A stretch of DNA of 64,000 nt from Brenneria populi (GTDB lineage Bacteria > Pseudomonadota > Gammaproteobacteria > Enterobacterales > Enterobacteriaceae): contig NZ_JAYWTM010000024.1 of the NCBI RefSeq assembly GCF_036016195.1, forward strand, positions 97,564-161,563, in the 5' to 3' direction. Below are positions 52,475 through 61,345 of the stretch, piece by piece; the stretch's first letter is position 1; every line of letters starts with the position of its first letter. The notes under the pieces were generated by a model. That model was not told where the DNA came from. It did no database searches and was given only the letters and a program-made list of their open reading frames with translations. The position numbers and the translations under genes are program-made.

Positions 52475-52522
52475 GTCATCCCCGCGTCAGCGGCGGGGGT
52501 GACACGTCCCTGCGTGTCACTC
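52475..52522. terminator. overlapping hairpins after the glycyl-radical gene
   Basis: GTCATCCCCGC pairs with GCGGGGGTGAC (52475-52503), and an alternative stem GTGACACG/CGTGTCAC follows (ending near 52520). Neither has a strong T run, so they may be a repeat-type or alternative-fold element as well as a terminator. Confidence 0.45.
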
Positions 52523-52547
52523 TCCATTATGGCGTCATGGATTTTTG

Positions 52548-52586
52548 TGCTTCCTGATGGTGCGACCGCTGCATTATTGTAGGGCA
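52548..52586. promoter_or_regulatory. putative tandem NtrC enhancer sites
   Basis: 52548-52564 reads TGCTTCCTGATGGTGCG, whose right half ATGGTGC is identical to the NtrC consensus. A weaker copy lies at 52570-52586. The two are 22 bases apart, two helical turns, and centred about 142 and 120 bases before the predicted sigma-54 start point, much like the glnA enhancer. Confidence 0.6.
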
Positions 52587-52671
52587 ATGCGCGGGTGAAT
52601 ACCGGCCAATTTATTCACATAAAAAATAAAAGAATTTATTTATCAATATATTGAATTCTATTTTTTTGATG

Positions 52672-52687
52672 TGGCCCGCTAATTGCT
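52672..52687 (+). promoter_or_regulatory. sigma-54 promoter of the carbamoylase/ammonia-lyase operon
   Basis: TGGCCCG-CTAA-TTGCT has the consensus -24 and -12 elements with a single change and the right spacing. The start point would be near 52698, 36 bases before the GTG start at 52734. Confidence 0.82.
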
Positions 52688-52733
52688 TTTTATGGTTCAT
52701 GTGTTTCATGACATGATTCTATAGGAAACAACG

Positions 52734-53660
52734 GTGCCAAAAAAGCTAACGACCCCGTCCAGCTATGTGGATAACAATGCGCTGGAAGCCATCGGCGAAC
52801 TACAGGATTTGATCCGCCAGATTCATCCGACGCTTTCCCCGGCTGAGAAAAAATTCGTTAAGGTGCTGCTGCGCTATCAGCATAACCTCGCCAGCTATAG
52901 CGCAACCGAGTTGGCTACGCTGGCGGAGGTGTCGAAATCGACGGCGGCACGCTGTTTTCGCCATCTTGGCTTTACCGATTTTAACCATTTTCGCAGCACG
53001 TTCCGACCCGCGATGATCACCGGTAAATCGCCGCTTACCCACCTTGAGAATACGGCGCCGGGCGTGGAGAATACTTACGAACGTCTGCTAGCGCACGTGG
53101 AAACGGATAAGAAAAACTTCGATAGCGCGTTGGACAGCGTGTTCGCCGATAACCTGGCCAATGCGGTGGAACTGTTGGGCGGCGCTCGCCGGATCTGGAT
53201 CACCGGATTCAGGAACAGCTATATCTCGGCTTATTATGCGCTGTCGATCTTTTCCAACATCTGCCATGACGCTCGTTTGGTCAACGACAGCGCCGGGCGC
53301 TTTGTCGATAATCTGGCCGATCTGCACGAAGACGATGTCATGCTGGTGGTGGATTTCCCCAGACGCGTCAACATGCTGGATAAAATCGTTAAGGTCGCCA
53401 GAAGCAGAAACATCAAAATTATCTGTTTATGCGAAAGATTGATCTCCTCGCTTAATGCGCAGGTGGACGTGGTATTGGCCTGTCATACCACCAGCCGAAC
53501 TATTTTCGATTCTTATTCGGTCGGCGTCAGTATGATTAATTTTATTGCGGGCGAACTGGTATTACAGCATCCGCAAAAAGCGCGCGAAAGAATGCAGGAA
53601 ATCGAAAGAATACATCAAATGACCGGTGATTTATTTATTAATAATGATGAGCAGGTTTGA
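52734..53660 (+). CDS. RpiR/MurR family regulator
   Basis: A 308-residue regulator with an N-terminal RpiR helix-turn-helix (YSATELATLAEVSKSTAARCFRHLGF) and a C-terminal SIS-like domain (ITGFRNSYISAYYALSIF). RpiR proteins usually sense phosphosugars, but members with carbamoylase or hydantoin-type neighbours are known. It is the first gene after the sigma-54 promoter and uses a GTG start with AGGA upstream. As the first gene of the operon it may control its own synthesis. It precedes the carbamoylase gene by 18 bases. Confidence 0.85.
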   Translation: MPKKLTTPSSYVDNNALEAIGELQDLIRQIHPTLSPAEKKFVKVLLRYQHNLASYSATELATLAEVSKSTAARCFRHLGFTDFNHFRSTFRPAMITGKSPLTHLENTAPGVENTYERLLAHVETDKKNFDSALDSVFADNLANAVELLGGARRIWITGFRNSYISAYYALSIFSNICHDARLVNDSAGRFVDNLADLHEDDVMLVVDFPRRVNMLDKIVKVARSRNIKIICLCERLISSLNAQVDVVLACHTTSRTIFDSYSVGVSMINFIAGELVLQHPQKARERMQEIERIHQMTGDLFINNDEQV

Positions 53661-53678
53661 AATACAGGAGAGTAAATT

Positions 53679-54638
53679 ATGCCCCGCTATGTCAATGTGG
53701 CTATGGGTCAATTAGGGCCGGTTAATAGAACAGACAGCAGAGAAGATGTTGTCGCGCGTCTGATGAAAATGATGCGCGAGGCGAAAAGCCTGGGCGCGGA
53801 TATTATTGTTTATCCCGAACTGGCGTTAACCACGTTTTTTCCCCGTTGGTATATTGAAGAGCAGAATATTATTGATGAGTGGTTTGAAACCGCCATGCCG
53901 AACCTGGCTACGCAGCCGCTATTTGATTTGGCCAAGTCGATGGGAATCGGTTTTTATCTTGGCTATGCGGAATTAGCGTTCGAAGACGGGCAGGTTAAAC
54001 ATTACAACACCGCTATCCTGGTGGATAAGCGCGGCCGGATTATTGGCAAGTATCACAAGGTTCATTTGCCCGGACACCGTGAAAATGAGCCCTGGCGGGC
54101 GTTCCAGCATCTGGAGAAACGCTATTTCGAACCGGGCAATCGCTTTGACGTTTATTCGGCGTTTGACGGTATTTTCGGCATGGCGATCTGTAATGACCGG
54201 CGCTGGGCCGAAACCTACCGGGTGATGGGATTGCAGGGCGTGGAGATGGTGCTTATTGGTTATAACACCCCGGTACACAACGCGCCCGCGCCGGAACACG
54301 ATGATTTATCGCTATTTCATAATCAGCTCTCTCTACAGGCGGGAGCCTACCAGAATGGCACCTGGGTTGTGGGGGTAGCCAAAGCCGGTTGTGAGGAAGG
54401 GATCGAACAGATCGGCGGGAGCTGCATTGTCGCGCCTTCGGGAGAAATTGTCGCATCCTGTATTACTAAAGGTGATGAAGTGGCGATTGCGCATTGTGAT
54501 TTGGATTTTTGCCAAAAATATAAAAAGACGACCTTTAATTTTGATGTTCACCGGCAGCCCGCTGCTTATGGTCCTATTACCCAATATAAAGGAGAGACGC
54601 TTGATGCCAATGGCCAATGCCGAATCGATCGCGGCTAA
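53679..54638 (+). CDS. N-carbamoyl-D-amino-acid hydrolase family protein
   Basis: A 319-residue carbon-nitrogen hydrolase similar throughout to Agrobacterium D-carbamoylase. The catalytic triad is Glu in VYPELALTTFFPRW, Lys in KYHKVHLPGH and Cys in MAICNDRRW. YFEPGN, IGYNTPVHNAP, YQNGTW and FDVHRQPAAYG also match. It hydrolyses a ureido group to ammonia, CO2 and a free amine. In this operon it may act on carbamoylated 2,3-diaminopropionate or an N-carbamoyl-D-amino acid. AGGAGAG precedes the ATG. It lacks a signal peptide and should be cytoplasmic. Confidence 0.88.
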   Translation: MPRYVNVAMGQLGPVNRTDSREDVVARLMKMMREAKSLGADIIVYPELALTTFFPRWYIEEQNIIDEWFETAMPNLATQPLFDLAKSMGIGFYLGYAELAFEDGQVKHYNTAILVDKRGRIIGKYHKVHLPGHRENEPWRAFQHLEKRYFEPGNRFDVYSAFDGIFGMAICNDRRWAETYRVMGLQGVEMVLIGYNTPVHNAPAPEHDDLSLFHNQLSLQAGAYQNGTWVVGVAKAGCEEGIEQIGGSCIVAPSGEIVASCITKGDEVAIAHCDLDFCQKYKKTTFNFDVHRQPAAYGPITQYKGETLDANGQCRIDRG

Positions 54639-54745
54639 ATGATAATTAATTAAATGCATTGCTATAAAATTATTTTATTAAATAGATATCTGCTGAATTT
54701 TTCCAGCACCAGGGGCTTTATTGTTTTTTACTGACGAGGTAAATC

Positions 54746-55525
54746 ATGAATATATTTTTGAAAAAATGTTTTTTTGCTATGAGCATATTGTTGAGCGTCG
54801 GCGTGTGTACGGTAGCGCAGGCTGATGATTCCAGCATCAGTAAAATAAAAGCGCGCGGCGAGTTGATTGTCGCCACTGGGAATTATCGTCCGTTTGAATA
54901 TTATGACGATAATAATCAGATGGTGGGTTATGACATTGATATCGCCAAAAAAATCGCAGAGAAATTAGGGGTTAAGCTGACGGTGAAAGATATGCAGTTT
55001 ACCTCGCTGATCCCGTCGGTACAAAGCGGTCATGCGGATATTGTTATTGCCGCTATGTATATCAACGATGAGCGTAAAAAGGTGGTCGATTTTTCTGAAC
55101 CCTATTTAAAAACCGGCATGGTGCTGGTGGTGAAGAAAAGCAATAACGCCATTACCCGTCCGGAAGATCTGAAAGGGTTAACCGTCGGCGCCAAAGCGGG
55201 AGCCACCAGCGAGCAGGTGGCCCGGACGCTGAGTGCGACCACGCCGTTTACCATAAAAGCCTATCAGGACACCAGCGCGCAGACTCTGGACTTAACGTCC
55301 GGACGGATCGATGCCGGCATCAACGATCTGCTGAATCAAATGGAGCTGAACAAAGTTTTTGATAACGTCAAAGTGGTCGGAAAACCCTTTACCGAGGCCT
55401 CTCTGGGGATTGCGATCAAGAAAGGCGATACTCAGTTGGTTTCACTGGTGAATAGCGTCATCAATGAAATGCGGGCAAGCAACGAGCTGGACGCGCTGTA
55501 CAACAAATGGATCATCGGTAAGTAA
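54746..55525 (+). CDS. polar amino-acid ABC transporter substrate-binding protein
   Basis: A 259-residue family 3 periplasmic binding protein. The signal peptide (KKCFFAMSILLSVGVCTVAQA) is clear. The core begins IKARGELIVATGNYRPFEYYDDNNQMVGYDIDIA in pieces typical of the family, with VDFSEPYLKTGM and the GAKAGATSEQVA loop that normally holds the ligand carboxylate (an arginine-containing segment ITRPEDLKG precedes it). It should bind an amino acid or ureido amino acid for the permease and ATPase encoded next. GAGG precedes the ATG. Confidence 0.92.
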   Translation: MNIFLKKCFFAMSILLSVGVCTVAQADDSSISKIKARGELIVATGNYRPFEYYDDNNQMVGYDIDIAKKIAEKLGVKLTVKDMQFTSLIPSVQSGHADIVIAAMYINDERKKVVDFSEPYLKTGMVLVVKKSNNAITRPEDLKGLTVGAKAGATSEQVARTLSATTPFTIKAYQDTSAQTLDLTSGRIDAGINDLLNQMELNKVFDNVKVVGKPFTEASLGIAIKKGDTQLVSLVNSVINEMRASNELDALYNKWIIGK

Positions 55526-55541
55526 TCATAAGGCGGTTTAA

Positions 55542-56204
55542 ATGATGAGCATCGATCTTAACTATGGTGTGGTTCTGAGTAAGTTGCCACTGCTGTTGGA
55601 TGGTTGCGTGGTGACGCTTCAGGTATCAGCCTGCGCGCTCCTGCTGGGAATGGCATCAGGTGTTGTCGGTGCGCTTTGCCGTTTATCTCGTAATCCGCTA
55701 TTGCGCTGGCCTGCATTTCTCTATGTTTGGGTCGTGCGCGGTACGCCATTCCTGGTGCAGTTATTTATTCTGTATTTTGGTTTGGCGACCATCGGCTTGC
55801 CGATGGGAAGTATGGAAGCCGGCATTCTCGGGCTGGGAATTAATGCCGGCGCCTACATTACGGAAATTATCCGTGGCGGCATACAGTCGGTGGATAAGGG
55901 GCAGGCGGAAGCAGCGGCGTCATTGGGGATGAACGGAGGGCAGTCCATGTTCCATATCATTGCCCCGCAGGCCATCAAGTTCTGTGTTCCCGCGTTGGTG
56001 AACCAGTTCATTATGACGTTGAAAAATTCATCCATTGTTTCGCTGGTCACGATCGCCGAACTGTTTCATGTCGCTGACCGGATTAACTCGGCAACGTTCC
56101 GATCGTTTGAAGTTTACACCACGGTTGCCGCGCTTTATCTCATCATGAATACGTTTTTCATGCTGATTGCAGCCTGGCTGGAAAAAAGGATGGCGAGATC
56201 ATGA
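55542..56204 (+). CDS. polar amino-acid ABC transporter permease
   Basis: A 220-residue HisM/GlnP-type permease with about five hydrophobic helices. WVVRGTPFLVQLFILYFG and the docking loop EAAASLGMNGGQSMFHIIAPQ are diagnostic. Either of two adjacent ATGs (55542, 55545) can start it. It overlaps the ATPase gene by 4 bases and follows the binding-protein gene by 16, so the three genes form one importer. Confidence 0.93.
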   Translation: MMSIDLNYGVVLSKLPLLLDGCVVTLQVSACALLLGMASGVVGALCRLSRNPLLRWPAFLYVWVVRGTPFLVQLFILYFGLATIGLPMGSMEAGILGLGINAGAYITEIIRGGIQSVDKGQAEAAASLGMNGGQSMFHIIAPQAIKFCVPALVNQFIMTLKNSSIVSLVTIAELFHVADRINSATFRSFEVYTTVAALYLIMNTFFMLIAAWLEKRMARS

Positions 56205-56944
56205 GCGGCTATATCCTTGAAATGCACAATGTCTGTAAACGCTTCGGCGAGGTTGAGGTATTAAAAAACTTTCATCTGATGGTCAAGCCCGGCGAAAAGG
56301 TGGTGATTATCGGCCCGAGCGGCTCCGGCAAGAGCACGGTGTTGCGCTGCATCAACCATCTGGAAACCATTCAGAGCGGGAATATTATTTTCGATAGCAA
56401 CGAAGTGCATGATAAATCCGATCTCCGCTATCTGCGGATGAACGTAGGCATGGTTTTTCAGCGTTTTAACCTGTTCCCGCATAAAACGGTGCTGGAAAAC
56501 GTGATGGCCGCACCGATGATTGTCAAAAAAATGCCGCGCGACCAGGTCCGGACTCTGGCGCTTCAGTTATTGGAACGGGTCGGGTTGCGGCAAAAAACCG
56601 AAAGCTATCCGCGCGAGCTTTCCGGCGGGCAGCAACAGCGCGCCGCGATTGCCCGATCGCTGGCGATGAACCCCAGAATTATGCTGTTTGATGAGCCGAC
56701 TTCCGCGCTCGACCCGGAGCTGGTCGATGAAGTGTTGTCGGTGATGAAGGGGCTGGCCGATGAGGGGATGACCATGCTGGTGGTCACCCATGAAATGGCT
56801 TTTGCCCGCGAAGTAGGGGATCGGGTGCTATTTATGGATCATGGCGTTGTTGTGGAACAGGGCCGACCGGAGCAGCTATTTAGCGCGCCGCAGCAGGAGC
56901 GCACCAAAAATTTCCTGCGCCGAGTTTATCGACACGCCGATTAA
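56201..56944 (+). CDS. polar amino-acid ABC transporter ATP-binding protein
   Basis: A 247-residue ATPase of the GlnQ type. Walker A GPSGSGKST (near residue 36), MVFQRFNLFPH, signature LSGGQQQR, Walker B IMLFDEPTSALD and VVTHEMAFA are all present. It is coupled to the permease by an ATGA overlap. It resembles the ATPase at 481-1260, but the two transporters sit in different loci and probably take different substrates. Confidence 0.93.
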   Translation: MSGYILEMHNVCKRFGEVEVLKNFHLMVKPGEKVVIIGPSGSGKSTVLRCINHLETIQSGNIIFDSNEVHDKSDLRYLRMNVGMVFQRFNLFPHKTVLENVMAAPMIVKKMPRDQVRTLALQLLERVGLRQKTESYPRELSGGQQQRAAIARSLAMNPRIMLFDEPTSALDPELVDEVLSVMKGLADEGMTMLVVTHEMAFAREVGDRVLFMDHGVVVEQGRPEQLFSAPQQERTKNFLRRVYRHAD

Positions 56945-57042
56945 CCGAATTTTCTCTCAGTCAGCGCATCTTGCCGGCGGGAATTCTCCGCCATCGCTCG
57001 CTGGCTGTTTTCACTACATTGATTACGGACTTATACCGCGTT

Positions 57043-58266
57043 ATGAGCAACTCTATGCAGTATTTTATTAATGATACGGATTTTTCCCGTCATCCCACCG
57101 CCAGCACCGCCGATTTCCGACGAGAGGCGCTGGAAGAGGCGCGCCAGTTCCATCACACTATTCCCGGTTATCAGGAAACGCCGCTGGTGGAATTGACGCG
57201 GTTGGCGGCTCACCTGGGATTGGGATCGATCTTTGTTAAGGATGAATCATGGCGTTTCGGCCTGAATGCATTCAAGGTGCTGGGCGCCTCCTTCGCCATG
57301 GCGAAATATGTCGCCGGCGCACTGGGCCAGCCGCTGAGCACGCTGCCATTCCCGGTGATGGTGAGCGATGAGGTGAAACGGCGCATTCCTCCCGTTACTT
57401 TTGCCACCACCACGGACGGTAACCACGGCCGCGGCGTGGCATGGATGGCGCGCCAGCTCGGACAAAAAGCGGTGATCTACATGCCGAGGGGATCGTCTGA
57501 GCAACGGCTGGCGGCTATTCGCCGCGAAGGGGCCGAGGCGTCTATCGTCGATATGAACTATGACGAAGCGGTAAGAATGACGGCGCAACGCGCTGCCGAA
57601 GGCGGCTGGGTGGTGTTGCAGGATACCGCCTGGGAAGGCTACGAGGATGTGCCGCGCTGGATTATGCAGGGCTACAGTACGCTGTTGCTGGAAGCCTGCG
57701 ATCGGCTACGGCAGAACCTGCCGACGCACGTTTTTGTCCAGGCCGGCGTCGGCGCTTTTGCCGGCATGGTGCAGGGCGTTTTTAGCGAAATTTGGGGCGC
57801 GCAGGCTCCGCGCGTGATCGTGGTGGAATCCGACCAGGCGGATTGCCTGCGCCGTTCGGCCAAAGGGCAATCCGGCAGCGCGGTGGTAGTGGATGGAAAA
57901 CTGCAAACTATCATGGCGGGACTGGCCTGCGGCGAGGCCAATCAACTGGGATGGGGCATGCTGCGCGACTACTCCCACAGCTTCCTCTCCTGTCCCGACT
58001 ACGTCGCGGCGCACGGTATGCGTATGCTCGGGCATCCGCTGTCCGGCGATCGCCAGGTCATTTCCGGCGAATCCGGCGCGGTCACCGCAGGAGCGCTGGC
58101 GTTAATTATGCGTTCGCCCGAGCTTGCCGAACTGCGCGAACAGCTAGCGTTGAACGATAGCGCCAGAGTTCTGCTTATCAGCACAGAAGGCGATACCGAT
58201 CCGCAACATTATCTCGATGTGGTCTGGGGCGGCAAAGAGCCCAGCTTTGCGGGATTAAGTGCATAA
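57043..58266 (+). CDS. dpaL: diaminopropionate ammonia-lyase
   Basis: A 407-residue PLP enzyme of fold type II that converts 2,3-diaminopropionate (both D and L forms in the known enzymes) to pyruvate and two ammonia. The PLP lysine is in RFGLNAFKVLGAS; TTTDGNHGRGVAW and FVQAGVGAFAG are the other cofactor loops, and the N-terminal YETPLVELTRLA-like segment fits the family. The start is uncertain: ATG 57043 or 57055; 56971 would add residues that look like random leader. It follows the transporter by about 100 bases and precedes the ygeY-like gene. It is similar to E. coli YgeX. Confidence 0.9.
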   Translation: MSNSMQYFINDTDFSRHPTASTADFRREALEEARQFHHTIPGYQETPLVELTRLAAHLGLGSIFVKDESWRFGLNAFKVLGASFAMAKYVAGALGQPLSTLPFPVMVSDEVKRRIPPVTFATTTDGNHGRGVAWMARQLGQKAVIYMPRGSSEQRLAAIRREGAEASIVDMNYDEAVRMTAQRAAEGGWVVLQDTAWEGYEDVPRWIMQGYSTLLLEACDRLRQNLPTHVFVQAGVGAFAGMVQGVFSEIWGAQAPRVIVVESDQADCLRRSAKGQSGSAVVVDGKLQTIMAGLACGEANQLGWGMLRDYSHSFLSCPDYVAAHGMRMLGHPLSGDRQVISGESGAVTAGALALIMRSPELAELREQLALNDSARVLLISTEGDTDPQHYLDVVWGGKEPSFAGLSA

Positions 58267-58341
58267 ACGCGGCGTAATAAGCGCTCGCCAGACGAGTCGC
58301 CGCAAAAAGAGTCAATATATTTATTTCGGGGAATACCAGCC

Positions 58342-59526
58342 ATGTTAACAGAGAAACGTCATCGGCAAGTTATTGAATATTGCCAGTCTTTGGTTCGGCA
58401 AAAGAGCTATTCCGGCCAGGAATCGTCGGTGGTTGATGAGGTCCGCCGCATCATGGAGCACTTCCAGTTTGATGAGATTCACGTTGATGATTTCGGCAAT
58501 ATCATTGGCGGTATCATCGGCAACCAGCCGGGGAAAGTGCTGCTGCTTGACGGACATATCGATACGGTGCCGGTGGATGAAAGCCAATGGGCGCAGGCGC
58601 CGTGGGGCGCGGCGATCCGCGACGGGAAAATCTACGGCCGCGGCACCTCGGATATGAAAGGGGCCGTCGCCGCCATGATCGCCGCAGTCGGTTTCTTCGC
58701 CGAGGATCATCAGCGGAATTTTCGCGGCGCGATTTATGTCGCCTGCGTGGTACATGAAGAGTGTTTCGAAGGGGTTGCGGCACGGGCGATAAGCGCGCGC
58801 TACCGTCCCGACCAGGTGATTATCGGCGAGGCGTCAGAGTTGAATATCAACGTCGGGCAGCGCGGGCGGGCGGAGATTGTTTTCGAAACTTTCGGCAAGC
58901 CGGCGCATTCGGCCAATCCCCATAAAGGGATTAACGCGGTGTACCACATGAGCAAACTGATTAACCGTTTATCAGACCTGGTCGTGCCGGAACACCCGGT
59001 ATTAGGGAAGGGGATTCTGGAAATCACCGACATCAAGTCTTCGCCTTATCCCGGCGCGTCGGTCGTCCCCGATTATTGCCGGGCGACGGCTGACCGCCGT
59101 TTACTGGTGGGTGAAACGGAAGAGAGCGTACTCGCGCCGTTACGTGCATTGATAGCAAGGCTTGGCGCCGAAGATCCGCAGTTTCAGGCACGGGTTTCGT
59201 ACGCTGAGGGGCAGGAAACCTGTTACACCAATAATATCATCGCGGGTAAACGTTTCTTTCCCGGCTGGATAACGGACCGACAGGAGCCGTTGGTCGCAGC
59301 TGCGCTGACCGCGCTGACGCAAATGGGGCGCCCGCCGAAGGTGTCGACCTATTCGTTTTGCACCAACGGCAGTCACTACGCCGGAGAGGCGGAGATTGCG
59401 ACGATCGGATTCGGCCCGTCGCGCGAGAACCTGGCCCATGTGATTGACGAGTATATTGAAATCGAACAGCTTACGCGTGCGGCGGACGGCTATTGCGCGA
59501 TTATCCATCAGCTCTATGCCAATTAA
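58342..59526 (+). CDS. M20 family hydrolase, YgeY type
   Basis: A 394-residue zinc hydrolase of peptidase family M20. The first metal histidine and bridging acid are in LLLDGHIDTVPVDE and GRGTSDMKGAVAAM. The catalytic Glu and metal Glu are in VVHEECFEG. It belongs to the YgeY group, usually found beside diaminopropionate ammonia-lyase in clusters linked to ureido compounds and anaerobic purine breakdown. It probably removes an acyl or carbamoyl group to free 2,3-diaminopropionate. It is the last gene of the sigma-54 operon; about 50 bases later comes the cheV promoter. Confidence 0.87.
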   Translation: MLTEKRHRQVIEYCQSLVRQKSYSGQESSVVDEVRRIMEHFQFDEIHVDDFGNIIGGIIGNQPGKVLLLDGHIDTVPVDESQWAQAPWGAAIRDGKIYGRGTSDMKGAVAAMIAAVGFFAEDHQRNFRGAIYVACVVHEECFEGVAARAISARYRPDQVIIGEASELNINVGQRGRAEIVFETFGKPAHSANPHKGINAVYHMSKLINRLSDLVVPEHPVLGKGILEITDIKSSPYPGASVVPDYCRATADRRLLVGETEESVLAPLRALIARLGAEDPQFQARVSYAEGQETCYTNNIIAGKRFFPGWITDRQEPLVAAALTALTQMGRPPKVSTYSFCTNGSHYAGEAEIATIGFGPSRENLAHVIDEYIEIEQLTRAADGYCAIIHQLYAN

Positions 59527-59548
59527 TCTTCTCTACACGATATTTCAC

Positions 59549-59575
59549 TAAACTTTAAATCCATGATGACGAAAA
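59549..59575 (+). promoter_or_regulatory. sigma-28 (FliA) type promoter of cheV
   Basis: TAAACTTT-N11-GACGAAAA fits the flagellar consensus TAAAGTTT-N11-GCCGATAA with three mismatches and exact spacing. It lies 170 bases before the cheV start codon. Confidence 0.5.
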
Positions 59576-59743
59576 TAGGTAAAGTGAAACCGCTATTTTC
59601 TCTCTCTGAAAGTGAGGCGTCAGCAAGAGTGATTTAACGCGCGCAGTTAATCGCGCACAGTGTGAAAAGGCGATGTTGGGCCTTATTCGCGCGCATCATA
59701 AATGTTGTTTAGGCCCATCATTATTATTCGTATTGAGGCAAGC

Positions 59744-60700
59744 ATGGATAATTTCCAAAAAGAAATTGATGAAAGAACAAATCTCACGTCGGCTAACAAG
59801 TTTGAATTATTATTGTTCCGCTTGGGAAACACGTTGCATGAAGAAAAATCCGAGCTGTTCGGCATCAATGTGTTCAAACTGCGTGAGATCGTGCCTATGC
59901 CGGCGTTAACCAAGGCGGCGGGCATGTCTTCTCCTATGCTTGGGATGGTGAATATCCGCGGACAGATCATTCCGGTCATCGATCTTCCCGCCGTCGCCGG
60001 CTGCGTTCCCGCCACCGGCCTTAATATTCTGCTGGTGACGGAATATGCGCGCAGCACCCAGGCATTCGCCGTCGAATCCGTCGACGATATCGTTCGTCTT
60101 GACTGGGGACAGGTGCTGACCGCCGAAGCGGGCGTCAGCAGCCGCCATATCACCAGCATCGCGCGCCTGGATAATGATAAAGATAGCAACCGCCTGGCTT
60201 TGGTTCTGGATGTCGAGCAGATTTTGCATGACATCATCCCCGTGGATCGCGATGTGCATATCGATAATATGGAAACGAAGCGATTTCCCATAAGGCCGGG
60301 CGCGGTCGCCATTGTCGCCGAAGACTCCAAAGTCGCGCGTTCGCTGCTCGAACAGGGGCTGAATATGATGTCCATCCCGGCGATGATGCATGTAACCGGG
60401 CTGGAAGCGTGGAAAAAAATAAAGGCGATGGCGCAAGAGGCTCAGGCTGAAGGCCGGCCGATTGCGGATAAAATCGCCTTTGTGCTCACCGACCTGGAAA
60501 TGCCCGAGATGGATGGCTTTACCCTGACGCGGAATATCAAGCACGACGATTTCCTGAAAAATATCCCCGTGATTATCCACTCCTCGCTCTCCGGCAGCGC
60601 CAACGAAGATCACGTTCGCAAGGTGGGGGCGGATGCCTATGTGGCGAAATTCGAAATTAACGAATTGGCGACCGCCGTCCAGACGGTGCTGGCTAAATAG
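59744..60700 (+). CDS. cheV: chemotaxis coupling protein CheV
   Basis: A 318-residue protein with an N-terminal CheW domain (FELLLFRLG, FGINVFKLREIVPMP, GMVNIRGQIIPVIDLP) and a C-terminal receiver domain. The receiver has the acidic pocket in VAEDSKVARS, the phospho-acceptor Asp in VLTDLEMPEMDGF, and the conserved lysine in VAKFEIN. CheV couples chemoreceptors to the CheA kinase and is thought to tune signalling by phosphorylation. Start 59744 is chosen from the GAGG site and the family N-terminus. It is a single gene outside a che operon, probably under flagellar sigma factor control. Confidence 0.92.
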   Translation: MDNFQKEIDERTNLTSANKFELLLFRLGNTLHEEKSELFGINVFKLREIVPMPALTKAAGMSSPMLGMVNIRGQIIPVIDLPAVAGCVPATGLNILLVTEYARSTQAFAVESVDDIVRLDWGQVLTAEAGVSSRHITSIARLDNDKDSNRLALVLDVEQILHDIIPVDRDVHIDNMETKRFPIRPGAVAIVAEDSKVARSLLEQGLNMMSIPAMMHVTGLEAWKKIKAMAQEAQAEGRPIADKIAFVLTDLEMPEMDGFTLTRNIKHDDFLKNIPVIIHSSLSGSANEDHVRKVGADAYVAKFEINELATAVQTVLAK

Positions 60701-60989
60701 AGCAAAGGCCGCTTCCCCGGGCGGCCGGCTTCCCGCATTCAGCCGCCATAAATACCTGTCCGAACGAGCGTCGGCCTGAGCCGCGCATCAATTTCCTCCG
60801 TAGCCGAATTCCCCTCCCACGATAAGCCGCGCGCGTAAGCGCCGGCGGGAAAACACGGAAATGAGCGCCTGGCGCGCCGCAATTTTGACTCGCAGCGATA
60901 AAAAGCGTATGAAAACATAGGCGTAAATGTAAAAATTTCATCAGGTTAAGCGACCGATCGCGAGTCGCGAAACGAAGGAGAAAACGGTT

Positions 60990-61250
60990 ATGAGAACAGG
61001 CGCGGCGTTAGCCCATTTGGTCTTGGCCGGTTGTTGTTTGATGCTGGCTGCGGGGCAGGGCGTGGCTGGCCATAAAAACGGGGCTGGCGTCGATCAACAG
61101 AGCCATGCTTCCGGCAATCAGAACGGCGGCGCGGGTTTGCCCGGCAAAGATGGCAAACCAGGAATGAATGGCTGCCCCGGCGGCACGCAGCCTGCGCCCG
61201 GTGGAAAGTATTATCTGCCGGGAACGACTGAAGAGTGTAACCCGGCGTAA
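60990..61250 (+). CDS. small exported collagen-like protein
   Basis: An 86-residue protein. The N-terminus is a signal sequence (RTGAALAHLVLAGCCLMLAAGQGVAG) that includes a possible lipobox LAGC. The mature part is rich in Gly, Asn and Gln and holds four collagen-type triplets (GLPGKDGKPGMNG). It ends with two isolated cysteines (NGCPGG and EECNPA). A good AAGGAG site precedes the ATG. The family is unknown to me. It sits at the edge of the mobile region and is preceded by a 289-base gap with a small hairpin (60707-60726). Confidence 0.55.
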   Translation: MRTGAALAHLVLAGCCLMLAAGQGVAGHKNGAGVDQQSHASGNQNGGAGLPGKDGKPGMNGCPGGTQPAPGGKYYLPGTTEECNPA

Positions 61251-61279
61251 CCGATTGTAGGCAATGTGAAATAGCAGAG

Positions 61280-61345
61280 GTGAACCGCCGAGGTTGACCA
61301 AAAAGTACAGGCCGTGAGAATCGGAAACTTTGAAGGGTTTAGCGG
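61280..61345. repeat. direct repeat copy 1 (integrase 5' segment)
   Basis: These 66 bases match 63935-64000 with about nine mismatches, in the same orientation. Both encode, on the minus strand, the P4-integrase segment PFKVSDSHGLY. The pair brackets the acyltransferase gene and the IS relics. Confidence 0.85.
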
